Below the pieces are notes generated by a model. It saw only the letters and a list, made by a program, of their open reading frames with translations, was not told the origin of the DNA and searched no databases. The translations under genes were made by a program, and so were the position numbers. From Pseudomonadota bacterium (GTDB taxonomy: Bacteria; Pseudomonadota; Alphaproteobacteria; Reyranellales; Reyranellaceae), in assembly GCA_023436825.1 (NCBI GenBank), contig JAEZHS010000671.1:1-19043 (forward strand): 19,043 nucleotides of DNA, given 5' to 3'. Of the stretch, positions 1 through 8,363 are shown piece by piece; position 1 is the stretch's first letter; every line of letters begins with the position of its first letter.

Positions 1-1
1 C

Positions 2-1123
2 ACCTCGATCGATCCGCGCGCCATTCCGACGCGCACCGCCGCCGCCATCGGCGTGCGCGCCGCCGACGAGGTGGTGCGGCGCTACCTGCAGGATCACGGC
101 GAGCCGCCGCGCGCCCTGGTCATCGATCTCTGGGCCTCGGCCTCGCTGCGCACCGGCGGCGACGATCTCGCACAGGCGCTGTGGTACCTCGGCGTGAGGC
201 CGACTTGGGACAAGGCCTCCAGCCGCGTCACCGGCGTGGAGGTCATGCCGCTGGCGATGCTCGACCGGCCGCGCATCGACGTGACCTTGCGCATCTCCGG
301 CCTGTTCCGCGACATCTTCGAGGCGCAGATCGCCCTGTTCGACATGGCGGTGCGGCGCGTCGCGGCTCTCGACGAGCCGGCCGAGGACAATCCGCTGGCC
401 GAGGTTCTCCGCAACGGCGGCGATCTTGCCCGCGTCTTCGGCAGCGCGCCCGGCAGCTACGGCGCGCAGGCGGCCGACACCGCCCTCGATGGCACCTGGC
501 GTGATCGCGCCGAGCTGGGCGAGGTCTATCTTGCCGCCGTCACTCACGCCTACGGCGGCGCCGAGTCCGTGCAGCCAAGCGAAGGTTTCCGCGATCGCGT
601 CTCCGAGGCCGACGTGCTGGTCCACCCACAGGACGACCGCGAGCGCGATATTTTGGACGGCGACGGTGTTGCAGACTTCGCCGGCGGTTTCGCAGCGGCC
701 GCGGCGCTGCTCGGCAACGAGCCCGAGCTCTACCATCTCGACACGAGCCGGACCGACAATCCCAGGGCGCGGCGCATCGCCGAGGAGATCGCCCGCGTGG
801 TGCGCGGCCGGCTGACCAACCCGCGCTGGCTGTCCGGCATGCTGGACCACGGCCACCGCGGCGTCGCCGAGATCGCCCAGACGGTCGATGCGCTCTATGC
901 CTTTGCCGCAACGGCGGGCGTGCCCGGCCATCTGTTCGATGCTACGCACGCCGCGCTGATTACCGACGATGCCGTGCGCGCGGCGATGCTGCAGAAAAAC
1001 CCGGCCGCCGCTGCTGCCATCGCTGCCCGGCTGCACGACGCCCTGGCGCGCGGCCTTTGGGTTACGCGGCGCAACGCCGTCGATCATGACCTGCAACGGC
1101 TGATGGCCGAGGCCGGCCGATGA
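2..1123 (+). CDS. cobN: Cobaltochelatase subunit CobN, C-terminal part (5' end outside window)
   Basis: This is the large subunit of the ATP-dependent aerobic cobaltochelatase, which with CobS and CobT inserts Co2+ into hydrogenobyrinic acid a,c-diamide in the cytoplasm. The frame is open from base 2, so the gene enters from the left; about 373 residues are visible out of the roughly 1250 usual for CobN. Recognisable CobN/magnesium-chelatase-H features are the PTRTA segment near the left edge, the TGGDDLAQALWYLGVRP stretch, RVTGVEV, a late LVHPQDDRERDILDGDG segment, and NPRWLSGMLDHGHRGVAEIA followed by VDALYAFAATAG. A GTG at 53 is in frame but is internal to the conserved block and is not the start. 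The stop TGA overlaps the cobG ATG in ATGA. cobS and cobT are not in the window. The family assignment is firm. Confidence 0.95.
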   Translation, partial: TSIDPRAIPTRTAAAIGVRAADEVVRRYLQDHGEPPRALVIDLWASASLRTGGDDLAQALWYLGVRPTWDKASSRVTGVEVMPLAMLDRPRIDVTLRISGLFRDIFEAQIALFDMAVRRVAALDEPAEDNPLAEVLRNGGDLARVFGSAPGSYGAQAADTALDGTWRDRAELGEVYLAAVTHAYGGAESVQPSEGFRDRVSEADVLVHPQDDRERDILDGDGVADFAGGFAAAAALLGNEPELYHLDTSRTDNPRARRIAEEIARVVRGRLTNPRWLSGMLDHGHRGVAEIAQTVDALYAFAATAGVPGHLFDATHAALITDDAVRAAMLQKNPAAAAAIAARLHDALARGLWVTRRNAVDHDLQRLMAEAGR

Positions 1124-2349
1124 ACGCCGTGAGCGACGTGAAGGGCTGGTGTCCGGGCATCCTGCGTCCGATGGCGAGCGGCGACGGCCTGATCGTACGT
1201 GTGCGGCCGCGCTGCGGTGCCTTCAGCCTCGAGACGGCCGCCGCGCTGGCCGATCTCGCCGAGCGGCTGGGCAACGGCCATATCGACCTGACGCGCCGCG
1301 CCAACCTGCAGATCCGCGGCATGACCGACGACGATCTGCCGAGGCTGCAGACCGGATTGGCGACGCTTCGCCTGCTCGATTCCGATGCCGCGACCGAGGC
1401 GGTGCGCAACGTCATGGTGGCGCCCCTGGCCGGTCTCGATCCCGCTCAGCCATTCGATGTCAGGCCCGTCGCCCGTGCGATCGACGATGCGTTGACGTCG
1501 GACAAGCGACTGCACGCCCTCCCAGGCAAGTTCGGCCTACTGGTCGATGGCGGCGGCGCGATCTCGATCGCCTCCGAGCGCGCCGACATCTGCCTCGCCG
1601 CGGCCGGCGATGCGATGGCGCTCGGCCTGGATACGACCGAGGGAACGCAATGGCTGGGCACGCTGTCGCCGGTGCAGGCCGCTGAAGCGGCCATCGTCGC
1701 GGCCCACGCTTTCCTCGCCGTTGCCACGCGCGGTCGCATGCGAGGCCTCGGCGAGGCGGCGTTCGCTGAGGTGCGGGCCGCCGTTGCGCCGTATCTGTCA
1801 CCGATGACCGGATTGCCGTCGCCCGGCGGACGTCGGCTGGGCTTGCTGGGCGGGGCGGTCGGTATCGCCGCACCGTTCGGCCGGCTCGAAGCAGTCCAGC
1901 TTCGGCAGCTCGTGAAGCTCGCGGCCGACGCCGGCGCCGCCGACCTGCGGCTCTCGCCCTGGCGTGCTGTCTATTTCAGCGTGCGCGGGGGCGGCGGCGT
2001 GTTCGTGCTGGAAGAGGCGCGCGACGCAGGGCTGATCGTGGAGGAGAACGATCCCGTGCTTCAGGTCGAGGCCTGCCCCGGCACGCCGGATTGCAGGTCG
2101 AGCAGCGTCGATACCCGTGGCGACGCGCGGCGGCTTGCGGCCATCGCAGCGGTCCGCGGCTGGCGGGGCAGCATCCATATATCGGGCTGCGCCAAGGGCT
2201 GTGCGCGCTCGCGGCCGGCGGAGCTGGTGCTGGCCGGCGAGGGCGGCGCCTATCGCCTGATCCGCAACGCCACGACGCGCGGCCCGGTCGAGCGCACGGT
2301 CGGCGTCGAGGAGTTCGAGACCTTGTTCGACGAGACGCGTCATGACTGA
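1120..2349 (+). CDS. cobG: Precorrin-3B synthase CobG
   Basis: CobG is the oxygen-dependent Fe-S monooxygenase that converts precorrin-3A to precorrin-3B, preparing the macrocycle for ring contraction by CobJ. It belongs to the nitrite/sulfite reductase superfamily: an N-terminal ferredoxin-like half-domain (RRANLQIRG around residues 60-68), a central region, and a C-terminal 4Fe-4S site. The expected cluster cysteines are visible as C319-x5-C325 (CPGTPDC) and C357-x3-C361 (CAKGC). At 409 aa it is somewhat shorter than the roughly 459-aa Pseudomonas denitrificans enzyme. The ATG overlaps the cobN stop by 4 nt, and the 3' end overlaps cobH by 8 nt, which implies coupled translation. Presence of CobG rather than the flavin/heme alternative CobZ indicates the classical aerobic branch. 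Confidence is high because motifs and neighbours agree. Confidence 0.94.
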   Translation: MNAVSDVKGWCPGILRPMASGDGLIVRVRPRCGAFSLETAAALADLAERLGNGHIDLTRRANLQIRGMTDDDLPRLQTGLATLRLLDSDAATEAVRNVMVAPLAGLDPAQPFDVRPVARAIDDALTSDKRLHALPGKFGLLVDGGGAISIASERADICLAAAGDAMALGLDTTEGTQWLGTLSPVQAAEAAIVAAHAFLAVATRGRMRGLGEAAFAEVRAAVAPYLSPMTGLPSPGGRRLGLLGGAVGIAAPFGRLEAVQLRQLVKLAADAGAADLRLSPWRAVYFSVRGGGGVFVLEEARDAGLIVEENDPVLQVEACPGTPDCRSSSVDTRGDARRLAAIAAVRGWRGSIHISGCAKGCARSRPAELVLAGEGGAYRLIRNATTRGPVERTVGVEEFETLFDETRHD

Positions 2350-2971
2350 GCGTGCCTATGTGCGCGACGGGGCGGAGATCTATCGCCGGTCCTTTGCCAT
2401 CATCCGTGCCGAGTCCGACCTTGCGCGCTTCAACGCCACCGAAGAGCCGGTCGCGGTGCGCATCATCCACGCTTGCGGCATGCCGGAGATCGCCCGCGAC
2501 ATCGTCATGTCGCCAGGCTTCGCCGAGCGCGGGCGCCAGGCGTTGAAGGGCGGCGCGCCGATCTTCTGTGATTCCAAGATGGTCGCCAATGGCGTCACGC
2601 GTGCGCGCCTGCCGGCCGGCAACGATGTTCTGTGCACCCTGGACGATCCCTCGGTGCCTGCCATTGCCAAGCGCCTGGACAACACGCGCAGCGCGGCTGC
2701 CCTCGAGCTGTGGCGCGAGCGGCTGGCTGGCTCGATCGTCGCGATCGGCAACGCGCCGACCGCCTTGTTCCGGCTCCTTGAAATGCTCGATGAGGGCGCG
2801 TCGCCGCCCGCCGCCGTGATCGGCCTGCCGGTCGGTTTCGTGGGTGCGATGGAATCCAAGGAGGCGCTGGCCGCGCACGGCGGCGTGCCGTTCCTGATCG
2901 TACGCGGCCGCAAGGGCGGCAGCGCCATGGCGGCAGCGGCCATCAATGCGCTGGCGAGCGAGCGCGAATGA
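2342..2971 (+). CDS. cobH: Precorrin-8X methylmutase CobH
   Basis: CobH moves the methyl group from C11 to C12 of precorrin-8 to give hydrogenobyrinic acid, the orange-to-purple tautomeric step. The 209-aa length is typical. The motif RIIHACGMPEIA carries His43, at the same position as the catalytic histidine of the characterised P. denitrificans enzyme. Further family landmarks are GAPIFCDSKMVANGVTRARLPAGN and the IGNAPTALFRLLEML and PVGFVGAMESKE segments in the C-terminal half. The ATG at 2342 gives an 8-nt overlap with cobG, and the product then begins MTERAYVRDG, as expected for the family. The stop overlaps the cobI ATG in ATGA. Nothing unusual is visible. Confidence 0.96.
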   Translation: MTERAYVRDGAEIYRRSFAIIRAESDLARFNATEEPVAVRIIHACGMPEIARDIVMSPGFAERGRQALKGGAPIFCDSKMVANGVTRARLPAGNDVLCTLDDPSVPAIAKRLDNTRSAAALELWRERLAGSIVAIGNAPTALFRLLEMLDEGASPPAAVIGLPVGFVGAMESKEALAAHGGVPFLIVRGRKGGSAMAAAAINALASERE

Positions 2972-3723
2972 GCGTGCTCGAGTCCCTGGCTGGAACGGCG
3001 ACGGCAGGCACGCTCTACGGCATCGGCGTAGGCCCAGGCGATGCGCGCTATCTCACGCTCCGGGCTGCAGGCCTCGTGCAGGCTGTCGACGTGGTGGCTT
3101 ACTTCGCCAAGACCAGCTCACCCGGCAATGCCCGCCGCATCGTGGCGCCGCTTCTGGTCGAAGGCCGTCCTGAGATGCGCCTGGAATATCCGGTCACCGA
3201 CGAAGTGCCGGTGGACAGCCTGGAGTATCAGCAGAAGATCGGCGCCTTCTATCGCCAGACGGCAGAAACGCTGGCGGCCCTGCTGCGACAAGGTAAGTCG
3301 GTCGGCCTGCTGGCCGAGGGCGATCCCTTCTTCTATGGCTCCTTCATGCATATGTGGCGCCGCCTCAGCGCTCAGTTCCCGGTCGAGGTCGTGCCCGGCG
3401 TGACCGGCATGTCGGGCTGCTGGACGCGCGCCAACCTGCCCATCACCTGGGGCAACGATGCGCTCGCCGTGCTGCCCGGTACATTGGGCGAAAGCGAGCT
3501 GGTCGAGCGCCTGCGGCTCGCCGATGCCGCCGTGATCATGAAGGTCGGCCGCAATCTCGCGAAGGTGCGCCGCGCCGTCGAGACGGCGGGCCTGCTGTCG
3601 CGTGCCGTCTATGTCGAGCGCGGCACCATGGCCGACGAGCGCATCCTGCCGCTCGCCGACTGCGGCGCGACCGGCGCTTACTTCGCCATGGTGCTGATTC
3701 CTGGCGAGGGGAGGCGGTTGTGA
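2968..3723 (+). CDS. cobI: Precorrin-2 C20-methyltransferase CobI
   Basis: CobI transfers a methyl group from S-adenosylmethionine to C20 of precorrin-2, forming precorrin-3A. It is a 251-aa tetrapyrrole methylase with the family order: the N-terminal Gly-rich loop YGIGVGPGDARYLT (residues 17-30), the AEGDPFFYGS motif (116-125) and the VVPGVTGMSGCW segment. The N terminus has a short leader of about 13 residues before the first beta strand, slightly longer than many CobI proteins; an alternative start within it is not obvious. Placement between cobH and cobJ with 4-nt overlaps on both sides is the classical cob order. CobI is separated from the other C20 enzyme type (CbiL, cobalt-precorrin) mainly by pathway context, here clearly aerobic because cobG and cobN are adjacent. 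Confidence 0.94.
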   Translation: MSVLESLAGTATAGTLYGIGVGPGDARYLTLRAAGLVQAVDVVAYFAKTSSPGNARRIVAPLLVEGRPEMRLEYPVTDEVPVDSLEYQQKIGAFYRQTAETLAALLRQGKSVGLLAEGDPFFYGSFMHMWRRLSAQFPVEVVPGVTGMSGCWTRANLPITWGNDALAVLPGTLGESELVERLRLADAAVIMKVGRNLAKVRRAVETAGLLSRAVYVERGTMADERILPLADCGATGAYFAMVLIPGEGRRL

Positions 3724-4469
3724 GCGGCTCTCTCGTGGTGGTCGGCACCGGCCCGGGCAAGGCCGAACTCATGACGCCGGCGACTGCGGCGGCGCTCGCC
3801 CGCGCCACCGATCTCGTCGGTTATGGCCCGTACCTCGATCGCGTGCCCGAGCGTTCCGGCCAATACCGGCACGCCTCCGACAATCGCGTCGAGCTCGAGC
3901 GTGCTCGGCACGCTCTGTCGCTCGCCGCTGCGGGTCGCCAGGTCGTCGTCGTATCGGGCGGCGATCCCGGCGTGTTCGCCATGGCAGCGGCCGTGTTCGA
4001 GGCAGTCGAGGCAGGCGATCCAGTCTGGCGCGATCTCGACATCAAGGTCGAGCCCGGCGTCACCGCCATGCTGGCGGCGGCAGCCGAAGTCGGTGCGCCG
4101 TTGGGCGGCGATTTCTGCGCCATCTCGCTGTCGGACAATCTCAAGGCCTGGAGCACGGTCGAGCGTCGCCTGAAGGCAGCCGCCGAGGGCGATTTCGCGA
4201 TTGCCCTCTATAATCCCGCCTCCAAGGCGCGACCGACCCAGCTCGGAAAGGCGTTCGAGTTGTTGCGCGCGCTCAAGACCTCCGAAACGCCGGTGTTGTT
4301 CGTGCGCGCCGCGGGAACGGCTGACGCTCAAGTCGTCACGACGACGCTCGGTACGGCCGATCCGTCACGTGCCGACATGCGCACGCTCGTGATCGTCGGC
4401 GCCAGCACGACGCGGCAGGTCGGGCGCTGGGTCTACACGCCGCGCGGCGAGGGAGCGGGGCGGTCATGA
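3720..4469 (+). CDS. cobJ: Precorrin-3B C17-methyltransferase CobJ (GTG start)
   Basis: CobJ methylates precorrin-3B at C17 and drives ring contraction to precorrin-4. The frame is open far upstream (to about 3354), but the family N terminus SGSLVVVGTGPGKAELMT begins at the GTG at 3720, which overlaps the cobI stop as GTGA, so this start is chosen and gives 249 aa. Methylase motifs are VVVGTGPG (residues 5-12), VSGGDPGVFAMA (from residue 78), VEPGVTAMLAAAA, SLSDNL and ALYNPASKARPTQL, the last typical of CobJ/CbiH. The 3' end overlaps convergently with the minus-strand cobK by 37 bp. The final residues YTPRGEG are encoded inside this overlap, so the two proteins constrain each other's C termini. 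Confidence 0.94.
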   Translation: MSGSLVVVGTGPGKAELMTPATAAALARATDLVGYGPYLDRVPERSGQYRHASDNRVELERARHALSLAAAGRQVVVVSGGDPGVFAMAAAVFEAVEAGDPVWRDLDIKVEPGVTAMLAAAAEVGAPLGGDFCAISLSDNLKAWSTVERRLKAAAEGDFAIALYNPASKARPTQLGKAFELLRALKTSETPVLFVRAAGTADAQVVTTTLGTADPSRADMRTLVIVGASTTRQVGRWVYTPRGEGAGRS

Positions 4470-5191
4470 GCCAGCCACGCCACCGCTTCCTCGGCCGTCC
4501 GCACGATATGGCCGGCAGGCTTCACGGGCCGCGAGATCATGATCACGCGCAGGCGAAGCATGCGTGCCGCCTCGATCTTGGCGTAAGTGGCGCTGCCGCC
4601 CGAGTTCCGCGAAACGATCACGTCGATCTTGCGCTCCTTCAGGAGGCGCAGTTCGGCGTCGAAATCGAACGGTCCGCGCTGCTGCAGCAGGACAAGATTA
4701 GGCGGCCGTGCGCCCTGTGGCGGATCGATGAGACGGGCAATGTAGTGATGCTGGGCGATGGGGGCGAAGAAGTGCAGCTCCTGTCGGCCAAGCGCCAGAA
4801 ACACGCAGCGTGCTTCCTTGCCGATGGCGAGGCCCGCGGCGACGGCAGTAGGGGCTGTCTGCCAGTTGTCGCCGGCCTGGGGTTTCCAGGCGGGGCGGAT
4901 CAGCGTGGCCAGCGAGACGCCGGTGCGCCTGCAAGCCACGACGGCGTTGGCGGAGATGCGCGGAGCGTAGGGATGAGTGGCGTCGATCACCGCATCGATC
5001 GCCTGCTCCTTGACGTATCGCGCCAGGCCCTCGGCGCCGCCAAAGCCGCCGACGCGTGTCGCGATGGGCTGCGACTGCGGCGCCGCGGTGCGGCCGGCGA
5101 ACGACAGGGTCGCTTCGAAGCGCGAATCGCCCGCGAGGAGCTTGGCCAGTGCCGAGGCCTCCGTGGTGCCGCCGAGAATGAGAACGCGCAT
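4433..5191 (-). CDS. cobK: Precorrin-6A reductase CobK, inverted within the cluster
   Basis: CobK reduces precorrin-6A to precorrin-6B with NADPH. The frame is open to 5362, but the family N terminus [19 protein letters not shown] begins at 5191, so the product is 252 aa. Landmarks are the GGTTEA nucleotide-binding loop at the N terminus, DATHPYAPRISANA in the first half, LQQRGPFDFDAEL, and VSRNSGGSATYAKIEAA, the NSGG segment being diagnostic of CobK/CbiJ. It is the only minus-strand gene of the cluster. Its ATG (5191-5189) lies in the same CATG as the cobL ATG, so any cobK promoter and ribosome site must be inside cobL coding sequence. The 3' end overlaps cobJ. No strong Shine-Dalgarno is visible upstream of the start. 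Confidence 0.94.
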   Translation of the reverse strand: MRVLILGGTTEASALAKLLAGDSRFEATLSFAGRTAAPQSQPIATRVGGFGGAEGLARYVKEQAIDAVIDATHPYAPRISANAVVACRRTGVSLATLIRPAWKPQAGDNWQTAPTAVAAGLAIGKEARCVFLALGRQELHFFAPIAQHHYIARLIDPPQGARPPNLVLLQQRGPFDFDAELRLLKERKIDVIVSRNSGGSATYAKIEAARMLRLRVIMISRPVKPAGHIVRTAEEAVAWLAHDRPAPSPRGV

Positions 5192-6428
5192 GTCTGACGC
5201 GGCAAGCTGCACGGCCTCGCGCTGGCTGTCCATCGTCGGCATCGGCGAGGACGGCATCGATGGTCTCTCCCCTGTGGCGCAGAAGCTTTTGGCATCGGCC
5301 GAGCTCGTGGTCGGTGGCAAACGCCACCTTGGCTTGGCCAAAGCGTTGATCCGCGGCCGCACGCTCGCCTGGCCGAGTCCGATCGGCGACGCCGTGCCGG
5401 AAATCGAGACGCATCGCGGCCGCCCGGTCGTCGTGCTGGCGACCGGCGATCCCTTCCATTACGGCGTCGGCGACCTGCTGCTGCGCTCCTTTCCCGCCGG
5501 CGAGACGCTCTGCCTGCCCAACGCATCGGCCTTCAGCCTTGCGGCGGCACGGCTCGGCTGGTCGCTGCAGGACGTGACGCCGGTCAGCCTGCATGGCCGC
5601 GCCCTGGAAGGCATCGTGCGCCATCTGCAGCCCGGCGCGCGCATCCTGGCGCTGTCGTGGGATGGCGAGACCCCGGCCGGGCTTGCGAAGTTCCTGGTCG
5701 AGCGCGGCATGGGCGGTTCCACGCTCACCGTGCTGGAAGCGATGGGCGGTCCGCGCGAGCGCGTGCGCTCGGCGACCGCCACTCACTTCGACGTCGCAGA
5801 CATCGCGGCACTCAACACGGTCGCGGTGCAGGTCGCGGCTGGCGCGGACGCGACCGTGCTGCCTTTGACGCCGGGCCTCGACGACACGCTGTTCGAGCAT
5901 GACGGCCAGCTCACCAAGCGTGAGGTGCGCGCCATCACGGTGTCGGCATTGGCGCCGCGCCAGGACGAGCTTCTGTGGGACGTCGGCCTGGGCGCCGGCT
6001 CGGTCGCCATCGAATGGTTGCTGCGCCATCCCTCGCTCAAGGCGATCGGTATCGAGTCGGAGCCTGAGCGCGCGGCGCGTGCGGCCCGCAATGCCGCGGC
6101 GCTCGGCACGCCCGACCTGCAGATCGTGCAGCGGCGCGCACCCGAGGCATTCGCCGGATTGCCGGCACCCGATGCGATCTTTCTAGGCGGCGGCCTATCC
6201 AATCCGAACATGCTGGAGGCGGCGTGGGCGGCGCTGAAGCCGGGTGGCCGCCTGGTCGCCAATGCCGTGTCGATCCAGTCGGAAGCGTGTTTGATCGAGC
6301 ATTTCCAGCGCCACGGCGGCGAGCTGGTGCGGCTCGACGTGTCGAAGGCGGGCAAGGCCGGCACCGGCGGCGTCTTCGTCTGGCGCGCCGCTGCGCCGAT
6401 CGTGCAATGGCGGGCGAGGAAGCCATGA
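5190..6428 (+). CDS. cobL: Precorrin-6Y C5,15-methyltransferase (decarboxylating) CobL
   Basis: CobL is a two-domain enzyme that methylates precorrin-6B at C5 and C15 and decarboxylates the C12 acetate to give precorrin-8. The N-terminal CbiE-like tetrapyrrole methylase domain runs from [15 protein letters not shown] (residues 12-26) through [17 protein letters not shown] to about residue 200. The C-terminal CbiT-like Rossmann methyltransferase has motif I as [15 protein letters not shown], with Asp264 at its core, and later [16 protein letters not shown]. The ATG at 5190 gives 412 aa, the usual size; an in-frame ATG at 5178 would add four residues and is possible. The frame is open upstream to 4977, but that part lies antisense to cobK and lacks homology. 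The stop overlaps the cobE ATG by 4 nt. Confidence 0.94.
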   Translation: MSDAASCTASRWLSIVGIGEDGIDGLSPVAQKLLASAELVVGGKRHLGLAKALIRGRTLAWPSPIGDAVPEIETHRGRPVVVLATGDPFHYGVGDLLLRSFPAGETLCLPNASAFSLAAARLGWSLQDVTPVSLHGRALEGIVRHLQPGARILALSWDGETPAGLAKFLVERGMGGSTLTVLEAMGGPRERVRSATATHFDVADIAALNTVAVQVAAGADATVLPLTPGLDDTLFEHDGQLTKREVRAITVSALAPRQDELLWDVGLGAGSVAIEWLLRHPSLKAIGIESEPERAARAARNAAALGTPDLQIVQRRAPEAFAGLPAPDAIFLGGGLSNPNMLEAAWAALKPGGRLVANAVSIQSEACLIEHFQRHGGELVRLDVSKAGKAGTGGVFVWRAAAPIVQWRARKP

Positions 6429-6808
6429 TCGTGGCGGGTGTGGGCTGTCGTCGCGGCACGTCGGCCGACGAGATCGAACATGTGGTGCGGCTGGCTCTCG
6501 GCATGCACGAGCTGCCGGCCGAGCGCCTGCAGGCGATCGCGACCGAGTCGGAGAAGGCGACCGAGCCTGCCTTTCCGGAAGCGGCACGACGCTTGTCGGT
6601 GCAGCTCGTTGCCTGCACGGTGACGGACCTCGATCGCGTCGCCGGCCAGGTCCTCACACCGTCCAGGTTCGCGCTCGAGGCCAAGGGCCTGCCGTCGATC
6701 GCCGAAGCCTCGGCCATCGTCGTCGCCGGCCGCAACGCCCGCCTGCTGGGCGCGCGCGTCGCCACCGAGCGCGCGACCTGCGCCATCGCCACGGGAGAAG
6801 GGCGATGA
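6425..6808 (+). CDS. cobE: Cobalamin biosynthesis protein CobE (CbiG C-terminal domain)
   Basis: This 127-aa protein matches the small CobE family, homologous to the C-terminal domain of CbiG. Its precise biochemical role in the aerobic pathway is unsettled. Visible family features are the N-terminal [19 protein letters not shown], a middle section ending in [16 protein letters not shown], and the C-terminal segment [21 protein letters not shown]. The ATG at 6425 overlaps the cobL stop as ATGA; another in-frame ATG at 6407 would add six residues (MAGEEA) but lacks family support. The stop overlaps the cobM ATG. Position between cobL and cobM is common in alphaproteobacterial cob clusters. Confidence 0.87.
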   Translation: MIVAGVGCRRGTSADEIEHVVRLALGMHELPAERLQAIATESEKATEPAFPEAARRLSVQLVACTVTDLDRVAGQVLTPSRFALEAKGLPSIAEASAIVVAGRNARLLGARVATERATCAIATGEGR

Positions 6809-7566
6809 CCGTGCATTTCATCGGCGCCGGCCCCGGCGCGCCCGACCTGATCACGGTGCGCGGTCGCGACCTGATCGCGCGCTGCCCCGTCTGCCTCTAT
6901 GCCGGCTCGCTGGTGCCCAAGGCGTTGCTAGATTATTGCCCGCCGGGCGCGCGCATCGTCGACACTGCGCCAATGTCGCTCGACGAGATCGTCGAGGAAT
7001 GCAAGCGCGCCACCGCCGACGGCCACGACGTGGCGCGCCTGCACTCGGGCGATCTCTCGGTGTGGAGTGCCATGGGCGAGCAGCTTCGCCGCCTGCGTGA
7101 GGCCGGCGTCGCCTACACCGTGACGCCGGGCGTGCCGTCCTTCGCCGCTGCCGCGGCAGCGCTCGGCCAGGAACTGACCCTGCCCGAGGTCGCCCAGTCG
7201 CTGGTGCTCACCCGCACCTCGGGCCGCGCCTCGGCCATGCCACCGGCCGAGAAGCTGGAAACTTTCGCCGCGACGGGCGCCACGCTCGCCATTCACCTTT
7301 CGATCCACACGATCGACAAGGTCGTGGCGACGTTGCTGCCGCACTACGGCGCCGACTGCCCGGCTGCCGTGGTCTATCGCGCGAGCTGGCCCGAGGAGCG
7401 TGTGATCCGCGCCACCCTGGGCACGCTCGCGGCCGAGGTTGCGAAGACTCCGATCGAGCGCACGGCGCTGATCCTGGTCGGCAAGGTGCTGCAGGCGCAC
7501 GACTTCCGCGACAGCGCGCTCTATGACGCCTCCTATCAACGACGCTTCCGGGGCCGCGGCCAGTGA
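6805..7566 (+). CDS. cobM: Precorrin-4 C11-methyltransferase CobM
   Basis: CobM transfers a methyl group to C11 of precorrin-4, forming precorrin-5. The 253-aa protein has the tetrapyrrole methylase loop [18 protein letters not shown] at the N terminus, [13 protein letters not shown] (typical of CobM/CbiF), [15 protein letters not shown] from residue 80, [16 protein letters not shown] and [13 protein letters not shown], the last also typical of the C11 enzymes. The C-terminal [18 protein letters not shown] segment is standard. The start overlaps the cobE stop as ATGA and the stop overlaps the cobA GTG as GTGA. CobM and CbiF are close; the aerobic neighbours decide the name. Confidence 0.94.
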   Translation: MTVHFIGAGPGAPDLITVRGRDLIARCPVCLYAGSLVPKALLDYCPPGARIVDTAPMSLDEIVEECKRATADGHDVARLHSGDLSVWSAMGEQLRRLREAGVAYTVTPGVPSFAAAAAALGQELTLPEVAQSLVLTRTSGRASAMPPAEKLETFAATGATLAIHLSIHTIDKVVATLLPHYGADCPAAVVYRASWPEERVIRATLGTLAAEVAKTPIERTALILVGKVLQAHDFRDSALYDASYQRRFRGRGQ

Positions 7567-8363
7567 GCTCGCAGGTGATTCCGAAGAACTTCCCGGCGCT
7601 GCCCGACTTCCCGGCTGGCGAGGTCTGGCTGGCGGGCGCGGGCCCCGGCGATCCACGCCTGCTCACCGTGCTGGCCCTGCACGCCATCGGCCTAGCCGAC
7701 GACATCGTCCACGATGCGCTGGTCGACGGCCGCGTCCTTGATTTGCGACGCGACGGCGCCGAATTGATCTCGGCCGGCAAGCGCGGCGGCCGGCCCTCCT
7801 CGCAGCAGCGCGACATCAACGAGGTGCTGATCGAGCGCGCGCGTGCCGGCCGGCGCGTGCTGCGGCTGAAGGGCGGTGATCCGTTCGTGTTCGGCCGCGG
7901 TTGGGACGAGGCCTCCGCACTGACCCAGGCCGGCATCCGCTTTCGCATCATTCCCGGCCTGACCGCGGGCCTCGCCGGCGCGGCACTGGCCGGCATCCCC
8001 GCAACCTCGCGCGACACCAACCATGCCGTCGTGCTGGCCGCCGGTCATCGCGCCGAAGAAGGCGGCTCGGCCGCCGATTGGGCCGCGCTGGCGAAGCTCG
8101 GCCAGCCGATCCTGCTCTACATGCCGATGTCGCAGCTCGCGGAGATCGCGGCGTCGCTGCGGCAGGGCGGGCTCGCGGTCGACACGCCGGCGGCGCTGAT
8201 CCAGTCGGCCGCCACCGACCAGGAGCGGGTGGTCGAAAGCACGCTGGGCAATCTTTCGGACGACGCGGTGCGCTACGGTGTCGGGTCGCCGTCGATCGTC
8301 GTCATCGGCGCCACGGTGGGCCTGCGTCGTCATCTGCTGGGTTCGCTGGTCGGCTGGCGATGA
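7563..8363 (+). CDS. cobA: Uroporphyrinogen-III C-methyltransferase CobA (GTG start)
   Basis: This enzyme makes precorrin-2 from uroporphyrinogen III by two SAM-dependent methylations at C2 and C7, the committed entry into the corrin branch. Motifs are [15 protein letters not shown] (residues 21-35), [30 protein letters not shown] (101-113), [21 protein letters not shown] and LLYMPMSQL. It is a stand-alone SUMT of 266 aa with no CysG-type dehydrogenase/ferrochelatase fusion and no uroporphyrinogen synthase fusion. The GTG at 7563 overlaps the cobM stop as GTGA and leaves about 20 residues before the first strand. Here cobA lies near the end of the cluster although it acts first. The symbol means SUMT, not the adenosyltransferase also called CobA in enterobacteria. 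Confidence 0.93.
   Translation: MSSQVIPKNFPALPDFPAGEVWLAGAGPGDPRLLTVLALHAIGLADDIVHDALVDGRVLDLRRDGAELISAGKRGGRPSSQQRDINEVLIERARAGRRVLRLKGGDPFVFGRGWDEASALTQAGIRFRIIPGLTAGLAGAALAGIPATSRDTNHAVVLAAGHRAEEGGSAADWAALAKLGQPILLYMPMSQLAEIAASLRQGGLAVDTPAALIQSAATDQERVVESTLGNLSDDAVRYGVGSPSIVVIGATVGLRRHLLGSLVGWR

Noticed and set aside
4466..5197. Plus-strand 243-codon frame as a conventional protein-coding gene between cobJ and cobL
   Set aside because: The minus strand of the same region encodes a clear CobK with all family motifs, and the plus-strand product resembles nothing. It is listed only as a possible translational bridge.
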